DNA from: Planctomycetales bacterium
Lineage (GTDB): Bacteria; Planctomycetota; Planctomycetia; Isosphaerales; Isosphaeraceae
Assembly (NCBI GenBank): GCA_027451885.1
Contig: DAIDHX010000129.1
Span: 1 to 39,583, forward strand
Direction: 5' to 3'
DNA length: 39,583 nucleotides
Shown here piece after piece: positions 14,847 through 24,405 of the stretch. Position 1 is the stretch's first letter. Each line of letters begins with the position of its first letter. The notes beneath the pieces were generated by a model. It ran no database searches and was not told the DNA's origin. It was given only the letters and a program-made list of their open reading frames with translations. A program made the position numbers and the translations under genes.

Positions 14847-16454
14847 TTAACGTGAAAGGAACGCCGCGGCTGTATTCTTGATCCTGCCGTTCCCTGGTTG
14901 CCTGGAGTCCTTTTTTTGCTCATGCGGTTGGCGGAATTCGGGAGCGTCGAAAAGCCCGGGTCCGGCCGGTTTGGGATTGCGCGGCAGAATCTCGGGCAAC
15001 ATGGCGACATTGTAGGCCCAGGCGGCAAGTACCTTGGCGCCCTGGTTGACCTCGTCGGGGTAAACCTTGTCGAAGGTGTCGCTCTCGGTGTGGTGCGTCT
15101 TACGGTACTCTGCGCCATCCTGAACCACGGCGAACGCCGGCACGCCGTACGGAAGAAACGAGAGATGATCAGTGCCGAACATGCTCCGCATGCTCATTTC
15201 CTCAAGATTCGTGACATCCTTGAAGGGTTCGGCGATCGAGTCCGCGATCTCGCGCAGGTCATAGCGGCCTTGCAATCCAATGCTTTTGACACGCCCGGTG
15301 CCCATGTCGTGAACAAGCACGCCGGCGATCTTCGGCATCTCGGCCTCGTGGGCCTTTGCATAGGCGCGTGATCCGTGCAGTCCTTCTTCCTCGCCGGAGA
15401 ACAGCACGAAGCGGATTGTCCGCCGCGGCTTGGCCCCCACGGCCTTGAGCGCCCGGGCCGCTTCCAGCACCGCCATGGTGCCAGTGCCGTTGTCGGTGGC
15501 GCCCGTGCCCAGGTCCCAGCTATCCAGGTGGCCGCCAATGATGACCACCTCGTCGGCCTTGTCGGTTCCCTTGAGCTCGGCGACCGTGTTGTAGACCTCG
15601 ACCGGACCCTGGCTGTAGGTGTTTTGCATCGTGATTTCAACTTCGACCGGCCCGCGCTTGAGCAGCCGCCAGATGAGCCCATAGGACTCGGTCGTCAGAA
15701 ACGCCTCGGGAAACTCCGCGATGGTGAAGTTGCTCGTGGCGCCGGTCATGTTGACGAGTCCATGCTCCTTGTTGGAATCCACGAGCTGGCCGGCGATCCC
15801 TTCTTCAACGAGGAACTTGCGCAGCACAGGTTGAAAGGCGCGGAGCCGCATGTAGTCGCGCATCCGGCGGCGGTATTCAGACTCCAGGTCCTTCTGAGGC
15901 GCCTTGGGAGAAGGCTGCACCGACACTTCCCTCGTGATCACCCACGCGCCTCGCAGCTTCCCCTTGTATGCGGCAAGCTGATCAGCGGACTCTGCCTTGA
16001 CGTGGACCACCGGCCCACGCCTGGGGCCCATGGTCCCGGGACTCCAGCCGGCGGATTCGAGCAGGATGCGCTGCTCGACCGGGACCACCACACGCCCCCT
16101 GGCTTCGCCCCGCGTCCAGGAATGCTCGACCATCCACGATTCAAGATGTGCATTCGTGAGCCCATATTCTTCGAATTTGCTCCTGGTCCACCTGTTCGCT
16201 TTTTGCAAATTCGCCGATCCGGTAAGCCGGGGGCCGATCATGTCGCAGAGATATTCGATATTGGCCATGAGCTCGGAGTGCTGGTCGATCTCCGTGAGAA
16301 TCGCGGCTGTTACGGCCTTTGTCTCGCCGCTCACGTCCACGGCCGCGGCGCTGGGCTTCGGCGTGGTGTCACTCGAGGGTTTGGTTGCCTGGCCCTGGAC
16401 CTGGCTCGAGGCGAGGGCGAGCACAAAAGCGGCAATTAGCGAGAGACGGGGCAT
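14847..16454 (-). CDS. M28 family zinc peptidase (carboxypeptidase Q-like)
   Basis: A 535-residue exported co-catalytic zinc peptidase. Signal peptide MPRLSLIAAFVLALASSQVQG. A PA-type insert domain (about 115-240) precedes the catalytic domain. Ligand motifs are IIGGHLDSWD (H309), TGATDNGTG (D321), FSGEEEGLHGS (catalytic and ligand Glu at 355-356), VHDMGTG (D383) and TDHLSF plus KTHHTESDTFDKV (His at about 454-455). The order and spacing match M28 peptidases of the plasma glutamate carboxypeptidase type. The start at 16454 gives a clean signal peptide. An earlier in-frame ATG at 16508 would bury it. It is transcribed toward yceI and may share its transcript. The likely role is release of amino acids from peptides in the periplasm. 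Confidence 0.93.
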   Translation of the reverse strand: MPRLSLIAAFVLALASSQVQGQATKPSSDTTPKPSAAAVDVSGETKAVTAAILTEIDQHSELMANIEYLCDMIGPRLTGSANLQKANRWTRSKFEEYGLTNAHLESWMVEHSWTRGEARGRVVVPVEQRILLESAGWSPGTMGPRRGPVVHVKAESADQLAAYKGKLRGAWVITREVSVQPSPKAPQKDLESEYRRRMRDYMRLRAFQPVLRKFLVEEGIAGQLVDSNKEHGLVNMTGATSNFTIAEFPEAFLTTESYGLIWRLLKRGPVEVEITMQNTYSQGPVEVYNTVAELKGTDKADEVVIIGGHLDSWDLGTGATDNGTGTMAVLEAARALKAVGAKPRRTIRFVLFSGEEEGLHGSRAYAKAHEAEMPKIAGVLVHDMGTGRVKSIGLQGRYDLREIADSIAEPFKDVTNLEEMSMRSMFGTDHLSFLPYGVPAFAVVQDGAEYRKTHHTESDTFDKVYPDEVNQGAKVLAAWAYNVAMLPEILPRNPKPAGPGLFDAPEFRQPHEQKKDSRQPGNGRIKNTAAAFLSR

Positions 16455-16587
16455 TGTTCGAATGGGCTCCCAATAGGGGGGACGCGGGCCAGGCTCATTC
16501 CGAGTCATGAGTATGACTACGTGGGCGGCCGGCGTCCAACGACAATTTGGCTTGATTTGAGCCAGGCCGGTGGAGCGCCGCCATGGC

Positions 16588-18165
16588 TCAGCGGCGGAAC
16601 CTGGCCGCGAGCAGCCGCGCATCCCCACGGCCGCCAGGAGTAAGCAGGTATCCGGCGCCGTAAGCCAGAACTCCGGCGGTAAGCTGGGCGACGAGCACAA
16701 GCGCGCGGTGCGTGCTCGAGAGCCATCCCGGAGTCGCGGCCTGGACCGCGAGGCTCACAGCGCAGAGCACCAGGGCCCCGGCGAGCGGCGGGCCGCAAGT
16801 GCGCTTCAGGAACGTGCGAAAGTCGATCGGAATGACCCGGAAGACATGGATTCCCGGCGCGATGAGGTTGGAAAACAGGGTGGTGAGCACCGTCCCCCAG
16901 ATCACGCCCGGCATGCCCAGCTTTGCGGTGAGGATGCAACTGATGGGTAAGTTCACGAGCGAACCGAGCAGGGCCGCGATCGCGATTACCTTGATCCGCC
17001 CCAGCCCGATCGACATTTGCACCGGCACCGAGAGCACAAGCGGCAACGCTGCCACCAGAAAAAGCCGCATGTACGGCGCCAGCTCGCCGGCGTCGACCCC
17101 CACGCGGTCGCCAAAGCAAATGGACAGAAACGGCGCGGCATGGATCCACGCCAGCAGGCCGATCGGCAGCAGCAAGCCAAGATGCAAACGCGTGCCGTCG
17201 TACTTCACGCGCTCGAGGCCGTGCTCATCGCGACCCGCCGCCAGGCTGGCCACGGCCGGCATGACCATGTACGCCAGCATCCAGCCCGTCTGGCGAAGCT
17301 GGAGGAACGGCTTGCTCACCAGGTTGTATTGCGCGATTCCCGTACCCGGATCGGGGAGCAGAAAGCCCAGAATCGTGGTGTCGATCTTGTCGGCCATCAC
17401 CACGCTGATCTGGATGAGCGCCATGTAGAAGCTGATGTGGGAAAGGGCCTTGTAATCTTCCCAGCCAGCGCCCCGGAAATGGAGCCGGTAACCAAGCTCG
17501 CGATTCATGACCCAGAGCGCGGGCCCAAGGCCAAGACCAACCTGGACGATCGTCTGGACCAGCACGATGGTGAAGAAATCGGTCCCCGCATTCACCCCCG
17601 CGGCCAGCACCAGGAAGCGCAAGAGCGTGATCAGGACCTCGAACCGCGGCACGAAATCATAGCGCCGGGCCGCCTGAAGCACGCTCGAGACAACCACCGA
17701 CATGCCGTAACACGGAGCCGTGACGGCCTGGAGCGCGATCAGCCGCACGATCAGGGTGTACTCACGCTCCTTGCCCGCGAATTCGCAGTGGGGCACCGCG
17801 AAGTAAGCGACGGAAAGCAGCGCGGCGACCTGCAAGATCGCCATCGCCAGGTAGAAGGTCATCCCGCTTGCGATCGATCGCTCAACGCTGGCGCGGTCCC
17901 CCTGGGTCCAGGCGCTTGAGATTCGCTGCTGCAGCGCGGAGCTGGCGCCGAACTCAAAGAGAAACTGGAAAAAACCAAAGCCCCAGGCAAATCCATACGC
18001 GCCAAGCTGATCCTTGCCGGGACCTTCGAGGATCAGCCGCAAGGTCCAAAGCGCAAGCACAGCCTGGATCGGCACGCGAATGGCAAGCCAGACCGTGCCG
18101 GAGAACAGACGTCCCAGCACAGGGGGCAAGCTTCGGACACTGGCAGGAGTCTCCGCGGCGCTCAT
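16588..18165 (-). CDS. Polysaccharide flippase / oligosaccharide transporter family membrane protein
   Basis: A 525-residue protein with about 12-14 hydrophobic helices, of the MATE/Wzx superfamily that moves lipid-linked sugars across the inner membrane. Typical features are an early FGFFQFLFEFGASSALQQRISSAWTQGD segment (helix 2 and the following loop), the cytoplasmic RYDFVPRFEVL loop, and the YNLVSKPFLQLRQTGWMLAYMVMPAVASL stretch at the domain junction. GGGAGGGAG lies just before the ATG. It is isolated from the deacetylase/acetyltransferase operon by other genes, but all three may serve the same envelope polysaccharide. The substrate cannot be predicted. Confidence 0.87.
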   Translation of the reverse strand: MSAAETPASVRSLPPVLGRLFSGTVWLAIRVPIQAVLALWTLRLILEGPGKDQLGAYGFAWGFGFFQFLFEFGASSALQQRISSAWTQGDRASVERSIASGMTFYLAMAILQVAALLSVAYFAVPHCEFAGKEREYTLIVRLIALQAVTAPCYGMSVVVSSVLQAARRYDFVPRFEVLITLLRFLVLAAGVNAGTDFFTIVLVQTIVQVGLGLGPALWVMNRELGYRLHFRGAGWEDYKALSHISFYMALIQISVVMADKIDTTILGFLLPDPGTGIAQYNLVSKPFLQLRQTGWMLAYMVMPAVASLAAGRDEHGLERVKYDGTRLHLGLLLPIGLLAWIHAAPFLSICFGDRVGVDAGELAPYMRLFLVAALPLVLSVPVQMSIGLGRIKVIAIAALLGSLVNLPISCILTAKLGMPGVIWGTVLTTLFSNLIAPGIHVFRVIPIDFRTFLKRTCGPPLAGALVLCAVSLAVQAATPGWLSSTHRALVLVAQLTAGVLAYGAGYLLTPGGRGDARLLAARFRR

Positions 18166-18460
18166 GCCGGACTCCCTCCCGGACGCTTCAATTGTTTCGA
18201 CCTCCGTGGCAGTTTCGGGGCCGGATTATAGCGTCGCGGGTGCGTTCCCTGATAGAGCAGGCAAGGGCTGGCGGGGCGGATGCCCGCGCGAGGTTGGTTT
18301 TAAGCATTCGGTTGCTCCGGAGCCTCACACCCGGGGCCGGCGCGCGGAGCATTGACTTTTTCCGCGAGACAAGGGATGTTCCAGGCGATACAATAATTGT
18401 TTAGCAAAACGCCGAGATCGTTCTCGCGGTACAGAACCGAGAATCCAGGGGGATCGTGCG

Positions 18461-19924
18461 ATGTTGAGCGTTCCTGGGGGCGCGGGGAAGGATTTATGCG
18501 ATCGTGAGCTTGGCGTCTCCCGGCGCGACATTTTGCGAGTGGGAGGTTCGGGGCTGCTTGGGCTTGGCCTGGGCTCGATGCTCGAATTGCAGGCCGCCGC
18601 GGGTGAGACCAGCCGCGGGCCCGGTTGGGGCAAGGCCAAGAGCATCATCATGGTCTACCTGCAAGGCGGCCCCAGCCACATCGACCTCTGGGACCCCAAG
18701 GCGAATGTGCCGGACAATGTCCGCAGTGTGTTCAAGACGATCGACACCAAGGTCCCCGGCATCCAGTTCACCGAGGTTCTGCCCAGGCTGGCGAAGATCA
18801 CCGACAAGTTCACGCTCATCCGCTCGATGAGCTACACGCCGAACGGTCTGTTCAACCACACCGCGGCGATTTACCAGATGATGACCGGCTACACGACGGA
18901 CAAGGTCAGCCCGTCGGGTCAGCTTGAGCCGCCGAGTCCCAAGGACTTTCCCAATTTTGGCTCGCAGATCATCCGGCTGAAGCCGCAGAACACGCCAATG
19001 CTCCCGTTTGTGATGCTGCCGCGTCCGCTCCAGGAAAGCGGCGTGGTGGGCAAGGGGGGCACAGCCGGCTTCCTGGGCAAGGCGTTCGATCCTTACACGC
19101 TCTACCCAGACGGCGATGACATGGACATGACCAAGATGGACCGGATCAAGGTCGACGACCTCAAGCTCCGGCCCGAGGTATTCTCGCTCCGGCTCAAGCG
19201 CAGAGCCAGATTGCGCGAATCCCTGTCGGAAGGGATGCGCGATATCGACCGGGCCGTGGCCGACTACAAGCTCAATGAGTATTACGACCGGGCGCTTTCG
19301 CTGATCGTTTCTGGCCGCGCCCGCGAAGCGTTCAATCTGGCGGCCGAGGATGACACGACGCGTGATCTCTACGGCCGTACCACATTTGGCCAGAGCTGCC
19401 TGCTCGCGCGGCGTCTGGTCGAGGCAGGGGCCAAGGTCGTGGAGGTCATCTGGCCGAAGGTCGCCAATTCCGATCATCACTCGTGGGATCACCACGTCGA
19501 GCTGACCACCCGCATGCGCGACAAGTCTGGCCCGATGCTGGACCAGGGCCTCGCCGGGTTGCTCATCGATCTGGATCAGCGCGGAATGCTGGCGGACACG
19601 CTGGTTGTGGCCGTGGGTGAATTCGGCCGCAGCCCCCAGAAAGGCGTGAGCACCTCGGGTAACGGCAACAGCGCGGATGGCCGCGATCACTGGCCCTATT
19701 GCTACACCGCGGTGATGGCGGGCGCGGGCATTCGCCGCGGCCACGTGCATGGGCAGTCAGACAAGACCGGATCGGCCCCGCTTTCCGATCCCGTCCACCC
19801 TGGCGAGCTGCTCGCGACGATCTACCACAGCTTCGGAATTGATCCAGGAACCACCGTCTTCAACCACCTGAATCAACCTCGCGAACTGGTCAAGGCCGAC
19901 GCCGTGACCCGGCTCTTCGCCTGA
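18461..19924 (+). CDS. DUF1501 domain protein, Tat-exported
   Basis: A 487-residue member of the DUF1501 (alkaline-phosphatase-like fold) family, very expanded in planctomycetes. The N-terminus carries a twin-arginine motif [12 protein letters not shown] at 20-31, then [10 protein letters not shown]. Family motifs are [50 protein letters not shown], a middle [42 protein letters not shown] and [24 protein letters not shown] lies about 8 bases before the ATG. These proteins usually pair with a DUF1549/DUF1553 cytochrome-type gene, and none is adjacent here. Function is not established. Confidence 0.93.
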   Translation: MLSVPGGAGKDLCDRELGVSRRDILRVGGSGLLGLGLGSMLELQAAAGETSRGPGWGKAKSIIMVYLQGGPSHIDLWDPKANVPDNVRSVFKTIDTKVPGIQFTEVLPRLAKITDKFTLIRSMSYTPNGLFNHTAAIYQMMTGYTTDKVSPSGQLEPPSPKDFPNFGSQIIRLKPQNTPMLPFVMLPRPLQESGVVGKGGTAGFLGKAFDPYTLYPDGDDMDMTKMDRIKVDDLKLRPEVFSLRLKRRARLRESLSEGMRDIDRAVADYKLNEYYDRALSLIVSGRAREAFNLAAEDDTTRDLYGRTTFGQSCLLARRLVEAGAKVVEVIWPKVANSDHHSWDHHVELTTRMRDKSGPMLDQGLAGLLIDLDQRGMLADTLVVAVGEFGRSPQKGVSTSGNGNSADGRDHWPYCYTAVMAGAGIRRGHVHGQSDKTGSAPLSDPVHPGELLATIYHSFGIDPGTTVFNHLNQPRELVKADAVTRLFA

Positions 19925-19971
19925 TCCCTTGGTGGCACGCGTCCCAGACGTCCCGCCAAGAATTCCAGCAC

Positions 19972-20009
19972 CCCCGCGGGGATTTCCCTCTGCCCCGGAC
20001 CCCGCGGGG
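19972..20009. promoter_or_regulatory. Paired CCCCGCGGGG palindromes upstream of the VWA operon
   Basis: Two identical 10-bp perfect palindromes, CCCCGCGGGG at 19972-19981 and 20000-20009, are spaced 28 bp centre to centre. A TATAGT (-10-like) hexamer follows at 20014-20019. The layout suggests an operator pair over a promoter for the gene at 20139. The palindromes are simple GC sequence, so chance is possible. They are not followed by T-runs and so are unlikely to be terminators. Confidence 0.35.
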
Positions 20010-20138
20010 AGCGTATAGTAAAGAAGGTATTCTGCTTGCAGTCAGACCTCGAATCGCCCACCCTCGCCGTCACGCGGGGGGCGAGAGTGCGTACTTGCAC
20101 GTAGAGGTAAATCCATCGCTAGCTCAAGGACATGCGTC

Positions 20139-22103
20139 GTGGACCAAGAGCGGGACCAAGCGACCGGTTCGAGCCAGGCGCAGAATGCGGAGGTCGAAGC
20201 CGCCCCCGCACCGCGATTTGCGTTGCTTTCCTGGCTATTCGGCGAGCGGTTCGATATCGAGCTGCCGGCTTTTCTGGTAAGCATGACGATTCACGGGCTG
20301 TTGCTTGTCAGCCTGGCGTTCGCCGGATACACGGTGCATCGCCATGCTGAGAGCGAGTTTACGGCTCGGATGCCGGACGAGACAATTCTTTCTGATTCGA
20401 CATACCAGGACATCGATCAGGCGGTCGACGCGCCTTCGAATACGCCGCAGGCGGGTTCGTTCGCGCCCGAGCTGGCGTCCACCATCAGCTCGGCGCCCAG
20501 CACCACCGCCGCCGTCCCGGTGACGAGCAAGGATCCCTCGAGCGGGAGCTCGGTCGACCTGGTAAAGCTCGACGTTCAGCGCGCGACCGAAATCGTGGCC
20601 CCCACGGCCCGGCTGCTGGGGCAGGCGGTGTCGATCCAGGGCGAAGGGGCCGAGTTCGTCGGCGGCGTGGAAGGGGCGGTCGACCGGATCAGCATCGAGA
20701 TCATGCGCCGGCTCGAGCAAGGGCGCACCCTGGTGGTCTGGGCGTTCGACGCCTCCGGCAGCTTGAAGGCCGAGCGTGAGCGGCTCGTCAAGCATATCGA
20801 TACGGTCTACACCCACATCGCCCGGATGGACGAGTCGCAGCTCACCGCGAATAACGGCCTGCTCACGATGGTTGTCGCCTTCGGCAAGGACCGCAAGGCG
20901 CTCCTGCCCAGGCCAACCGCCGACAAGACCGAGATCCTGGCCGCCATCGGCAAGGTTCCGCTCGATGAGACAGGCATTGAGTCCACCTTCACGACCGTGG
21001 GCGAGATCGCCCGCAACTGGGGCCGCCATCGAGACGCCAGCAATCAGTTCTATCACACCATGGTCATTGTGGTGACGGACGAGGTCGGCGATGACGAGGC
21101 CCGGCTGGAAGAGGCCATCGCAATCGCCCAGAAGACCAAAACCTCGGTCTATGTGCTGGGATCGCAGGCCCTCTTCGGCCGCACCGAGGGGTTTGTCGAC
21201 TATGTCGATCCCAGGACCAAATACGTCTTCCACAATCTTCCGGTACGCCAGGGACCGGAAAGCGTGGCGCTCGAGATGATCCATCTGCCGTTCTGGTACG
21301 GTGGGCCGCAGTATGAAATCGTGGAATCAGGGTTCGGCCCCTGGGCGCTGAGCCGGCTGGCAACGGCGACGGGGGGGGTTTACTTCGTCACCCGCTTCGA
21401 CAAGCAACGCATGGGCTTCGACCCCGCGCGGATGCGGGAATACAAGCCTGACTGGTTCTCCCGGGCCGAGTACGAGCGGCGGCTTGAAAAATCCCCGCTT
21501 CGCCAGGCCATCCTGCACGCCGCCCTGGTGACACAGCAGAAGCTCCCCGGCATGCCTCCGCTTGGCTTCCCGCCGGCCGCCGAACAGGCTTTCAAGGACG
21601 CCATGGCCAACGGCCAGTCGCTCGCCGAACGCACGGTTTACACGGTCGATGAGGCCCTGGGCCCGATTAACGCCACGGCCAAGCTGCGCGATCGCGAGAG
21701 CTCCCGCCGCTGGCAAGCGCACTACGATTTAATCCGAGGCCGCTTGCTTGCCATGAAGGTGCGCTGCTACGAATACAACTGGGCGTGCGCGCGAATGAAG
21801 AAAAATCCTCCGAAATTCAAGAATGCCAAGTCGAACGCCTGGCGGCTTGCCCCAGATACGGCGATCCAGTACAGCGAAAAGGCCGCGTCCGTGGCGCGGG
21901 AGGCGGAATCGCTCCTGAAACGGGTTGTGGACGAACATCCCACAACCCCCTGGGCGCTCCTGGCGGAGCGCGAGCTCAAAAACCCCCTGGGATTCAAATG
22001 GGTGGAAACCTACGTGCCGCCACCCCGAAGGCAGCAAGACGCGGCCCAGGCCAAGATGAAGAAGGCACCCCCGGCCAAGCCGCCCATGTTGCCCAAATTA
22101 TGA
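20139..22103 (+). CDS. Membrane-anchored VWA-domain protein, first paralogue
   Basis: A 654-residue protein starting at GTG with AAGGA eight bases upstream. A cytoplasmic N-terminus is followed by one helix at about 44-64 (AFLVSMTIHGLLLVSLAFAGY), a low-complexity Ser/Thr linker, and a von Willebrand A domain (about 195-350). Its MIDAS is D204-A-S206-G-S208 (FDASGS), with VVTDEVGDD around D314. A helical C-terminal region contains RDRESSRRWQAHYDLIRGRLLAMKVRCYEYNW and HPTTPWALLAEREL, which look TPR-like. It is clearly homologous to the next gene along its length. VWA domains bind protein partners through the metal site, and an envelope scaffold or assembly role is inferred. It is the first gene of a probable four-gene operon. 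Confidence 0.88.
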   Translation: MDQERDQATGSSQAQNAEVEAAPAPRFALLSWLFGERFDIELPAFLVSMTIHGLLLVSLAFAGYTVHRHAESEFTARMPDETILSDSTYQDIDQAVDAPSNTPQAGSFAPELASTISSAPSTTAAVPVTSKDPSSGSSVDLVKLDVQRATEIVAPTARLLGQAVSIQGEGAEFVGGVEGAVDRISIEIMRRLEQGRTLVVWAFDASGSLKAERERLVKHIDTVYTHIARMDESQLTANNGLLTMVVAFGKDRKALLPRPTADKTEILAAIGKVPLDETGIESTFTTVGEIARNWGRHRDASNQFYHTMVIVVTDEVGDDEARLEEAIAIAQKTKTSVYVLGSQALFGRTEGFVDYVDPRTKYVFHNLPVRQGPESVALEMIHLPFWYGGPQYEIVESGFGPWALSRLATATGGVYFVTRFDKQRMGFDPARMREYKPDWFSRAEYERRLEKSPLRQAILHAALVTQQKLPGMPPLGFPPAAEQAFKDAMANGQSLAERTVYTVDEALGPINATAKLRDRESSRRWQAHYDLIRGRLLAMKVRCYEYNWACARMKKNPPKFKNAKSNAWRLAPDTAIQYSEKAASVAREAESLLKRVVDEHPTTPWALLAERELKNPLGFKWVETYVPPPRRQQDAAQAKMKKAPPAKPPMLPKL

Positions 22104-22189
22104 GAATCGATCGAGGTTCGGCAGGCTTTTGACTGTTCTGATGGATTCAGAGTCGCCAAGCGTCGCCGACTGACGAGGGTCGTCGAACC

Positions 22190-24400
22190 ATGGAAACGCC
22201 CGTTCCTGTTCCGATCTCGAACGATGGCTATGATCTCGAGCCGGTACCGGGTCATCATCCTGGCGGAGTGACCGACGGCGACGTTCAGCTTGACTCTCGG
22301 GGCGGGATCTCCACCGATCGTACGCTGCTCGTGGAATCAGCTCTGGTTCCCGCAGCCCCCGTATCTTCACCATCTGCCGCGGCCGGGAATGGCGCGGCGG
22401 GGGATGCAAAAGGCGCGGCGGGGGATGCAAAAGGTGCGGCCTCGGCCGCCAAGGAAGCTCCCGCCAGGCCCAAACCGCGCCGACTTCGCGGCCGGGCGCG
22501 CATCGCGTACCTGCTCCAGGCCTGGAGTGTTTCGCTGGTCGTTCATGCCGTGATTCTCACGGCTCTGGCCGCCGCGACGTTCACCTCGCAGGACGCGATC
22601 AACAAGGTGATCAACTTCGACTCGGCGCTCGCCTCGTATCACAACGGCGAGCCCGAAATGCTGCCGATTTACGCTGATCCGGATAATTCGCCGCGTGATC
22701 GCGCGGTGGGCGACGAGAACGCGGAGAAGTCGGGCGAGCCGCAGCAGGTGACGATGTCGGAAGACGACGGTGGCGAGGAAGGGGGCGGCATGGTGACCTC
22801 GGTCGGCGTGGCCGGCCGGCCCACGGCGACGCCACGAATCAAGGGCGCGGGCAAGGGGCGCATCAACGAGGGAACGAGTCTGCCTGGCGTGAAGATCGAC
22901 GGCCTGGGAAGCTCACCGCTGACGATGTTGCCCGCCAGCCCGGCGGCCGATCTGGGAGGCGGCGGCAAGATCGCCGGCGACCCCATCTTCGACGTCAAGG
23001 AAATCGGCAACGCGCTCGATCAGCTTGCACGCGAGATCCTTCGCCATCTCAAGGATCACAAGCTCACAGTCGTATGGATGTTCGATGAATCGTTCAGCAT
23101 GGAAGATGATAAGCAAACGATCAAGCAGAAATTCGACCGTGTTTCGAGCGAGCTCAAGGTGAATGTGGACAACGACAAGAAAGCCAAAGGCGCGCTCAAC
23201 CACATCATCGCCGGCTTTGGCCAGGGCTTTCAGTACGCCCTGGACAAGCCCCAGGAAGACATGGATCAGATCAAGAAGGCGATCGGCAAGTTGAAAATCG
23301 ACACCACGGGCGTCGAGAACACGATGCACGCGATTCGCAAGGTCGTGGAGGACAATGCGCCCAAGATGCGCAAGGATCGCAGGATGGTGATCGTGCTCGT
23401 GACTGACGAGTCAGGTGATGACGGCTCCGACGTCGAGGAGGCGCGGCAGGCGCTCAAGAAGTACAACGTGCCGCTGTATGTGATCGGCCGCCAGGCGATC
23501 TTCGGCTATCCCTTCGCCCATCATCGCTACATCGATCCGGTGACCAAGGACGTCTATCACCCTCTGATCCGCCGCGGGCCTGAGACAGCCGATATCGAGA
23601 TGTACCAGTGGGACGGTCTTTACGATCGCTGGGACGAGCAGCCTTCCGGCTTTGCCCCTTACGAGCTCGCCCGCCTGACGCGCGACAGCGGGGGCATTTA
23701 CTTCGTGCTCCCGAGCGAGGAATTCATGCGGGTTCGGCAGCGCGAGCAGGCGTACTCGATCACCCAGCTCAAGGAGTACTTGCCCGAGTACGACAACCGG
23801 CTGAGCTATTTGGAGAAGCGCAATAGCTCGCCCATGCGGCAAACGATGAGCGCGGTGGTGCAGGAAAGCAGGAGCATGCTCTATCGCCGCGACTTCCCAA
23901 TCACTTCCCAGGAGCTCGTCAAGGCCGCGGTTGAGGAGGGCACGAAGGCAGGTGTGAAGCTCAATCTCTTGCTCGGCTTGCAGACGCGCCTGGAAGGGCT
24001 CAAGAAGTTCCGCGACCGTGAACCTGAGAAGCGCTGGCAGGCCCATTATGACCTCATGCTGGCTCAGACCGTGGCGTTCGAGGTGAAGGCGTTTGAATAT
24101 CGGGCCCTGATGCAATCGATCGTCAAGAAGCCCCCCGCGCCCAAGGGTAAACCTGCCCCGAACATGATGATTACGTGGGTGGTCGACCACTCCAAGACCC
24201 CGTGGGCGTCGAAGGACATGACCGCCAAGAAATACGCCGAGGCTGAGCGGTTGCTGAAGGACGTGATCGCCAAGCATCCCAGGACGCCCTGGGCGGATCT
24301 GGCTCAGGATTCGCTCAATCGCGGGTTCTCGGTGATTCTCAACGAGTGGCACCATAACCCGAAGTATTACGAGCGGGCACAGTACGTGCCGCGCTACTGA
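22190..24400 (+). CDS. Membrane-anchored VWA-domain protein, second paralogue
   Basis: A 736-residue tandem paralogue of the preceding gene. Residues 60-100 are Ala/Gly/Lys-rich, followed by a helix at about 111-131 (AWSVSLVVHAVILTALAAATF), an acidic/Gly linker and a VWA domain (about 292-445). The MIDAS is FDESFS (D299, S301, S303), with VTDESGDDGSD around D406. The C-terminal region has RDREPEKRWQAHYDLMLAQTVAFEVKAFEYR and HPRTPWADLAQDSL, matching the first paralogue. The ATG at 22190 has a weak GAGGGT upstream. It is 86 bp after the first paralogue and only 5 bp before the protease gene, so translational coupling to the protease is likely. Confidence 0.88.
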   Translation: METPVPVPISNDGYDLEPVPGHHPGGVTDGDVQLDSRGGISTDRTLLVESALVPAAPVSSPSAAAGNGAAGDAKGAAGDAKGAASAAKEAPARPKPRRLRGRARIAYLLQAWSVSLVVHAVILTALAAATFTSQDAINKVINFDSALASYHNGEPEMLPIYADPDNSPRDRAVGDENAEKSGEPQQVTMSEDDGGEEGGGMVTSVGVAGRPTATPRIKGAGKGRINEGTSLPGVKIDGLGSSPLTMLPASPAADLGGGGKIAGDPIFDVKEIGNALDQLAREILRHLKDHKLTVVWMFDESFSMEDDKQTIKQKFDRVSSELKVNVDNDKKAKGALNHIIAGFGQGFQYALDKPQEDMDQIKKAIGKLKIDTTGVENTMHAIRKVVEDNAPKMRKDRRMVIVLVTDESGDDGSDVEEARQALKKYNVPLYVIGRQAIFGYPFAHHRYIDPVTKDVYHPLIRRGPETADIEMYQWDGLYDRWDEQPSGFAPYELARLTRDSGGIYFVLPSEEFMRVRQREQAYSITQLKEYLPEYDNRLSYLEKRNSSPMRQTMSAVVQESRSMLYRRDFPITSQELVKAAVEEGTKAGVKLNLLLGLQTRLEGLKKFRDREPEKRWQAHYDLMLAQTVAFEVKAFEYRALMQSIVKKPPAPKGKPAPNMMITWVVDHSKTPWASKDMTAKKYAEAERLLKDVIAKHPRTPWADLAQDSLNRGFSVILNEWHHNPKYYERAQYVPRY
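22391..22432 (+). repeat. In-frame 21-bp tandem duplication
   Basis: Two identical 21-bp units (22391-22411 and 22412-22432) each encode GAAGDAK in the linker before the membrane helix of the second VWA protein. A third, diverged unit (GAASAAK) follows. This is recent slippage in a low-complexity spacer. Confidence 0.9.
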
Positions 24401-24405
24401 GCCGC

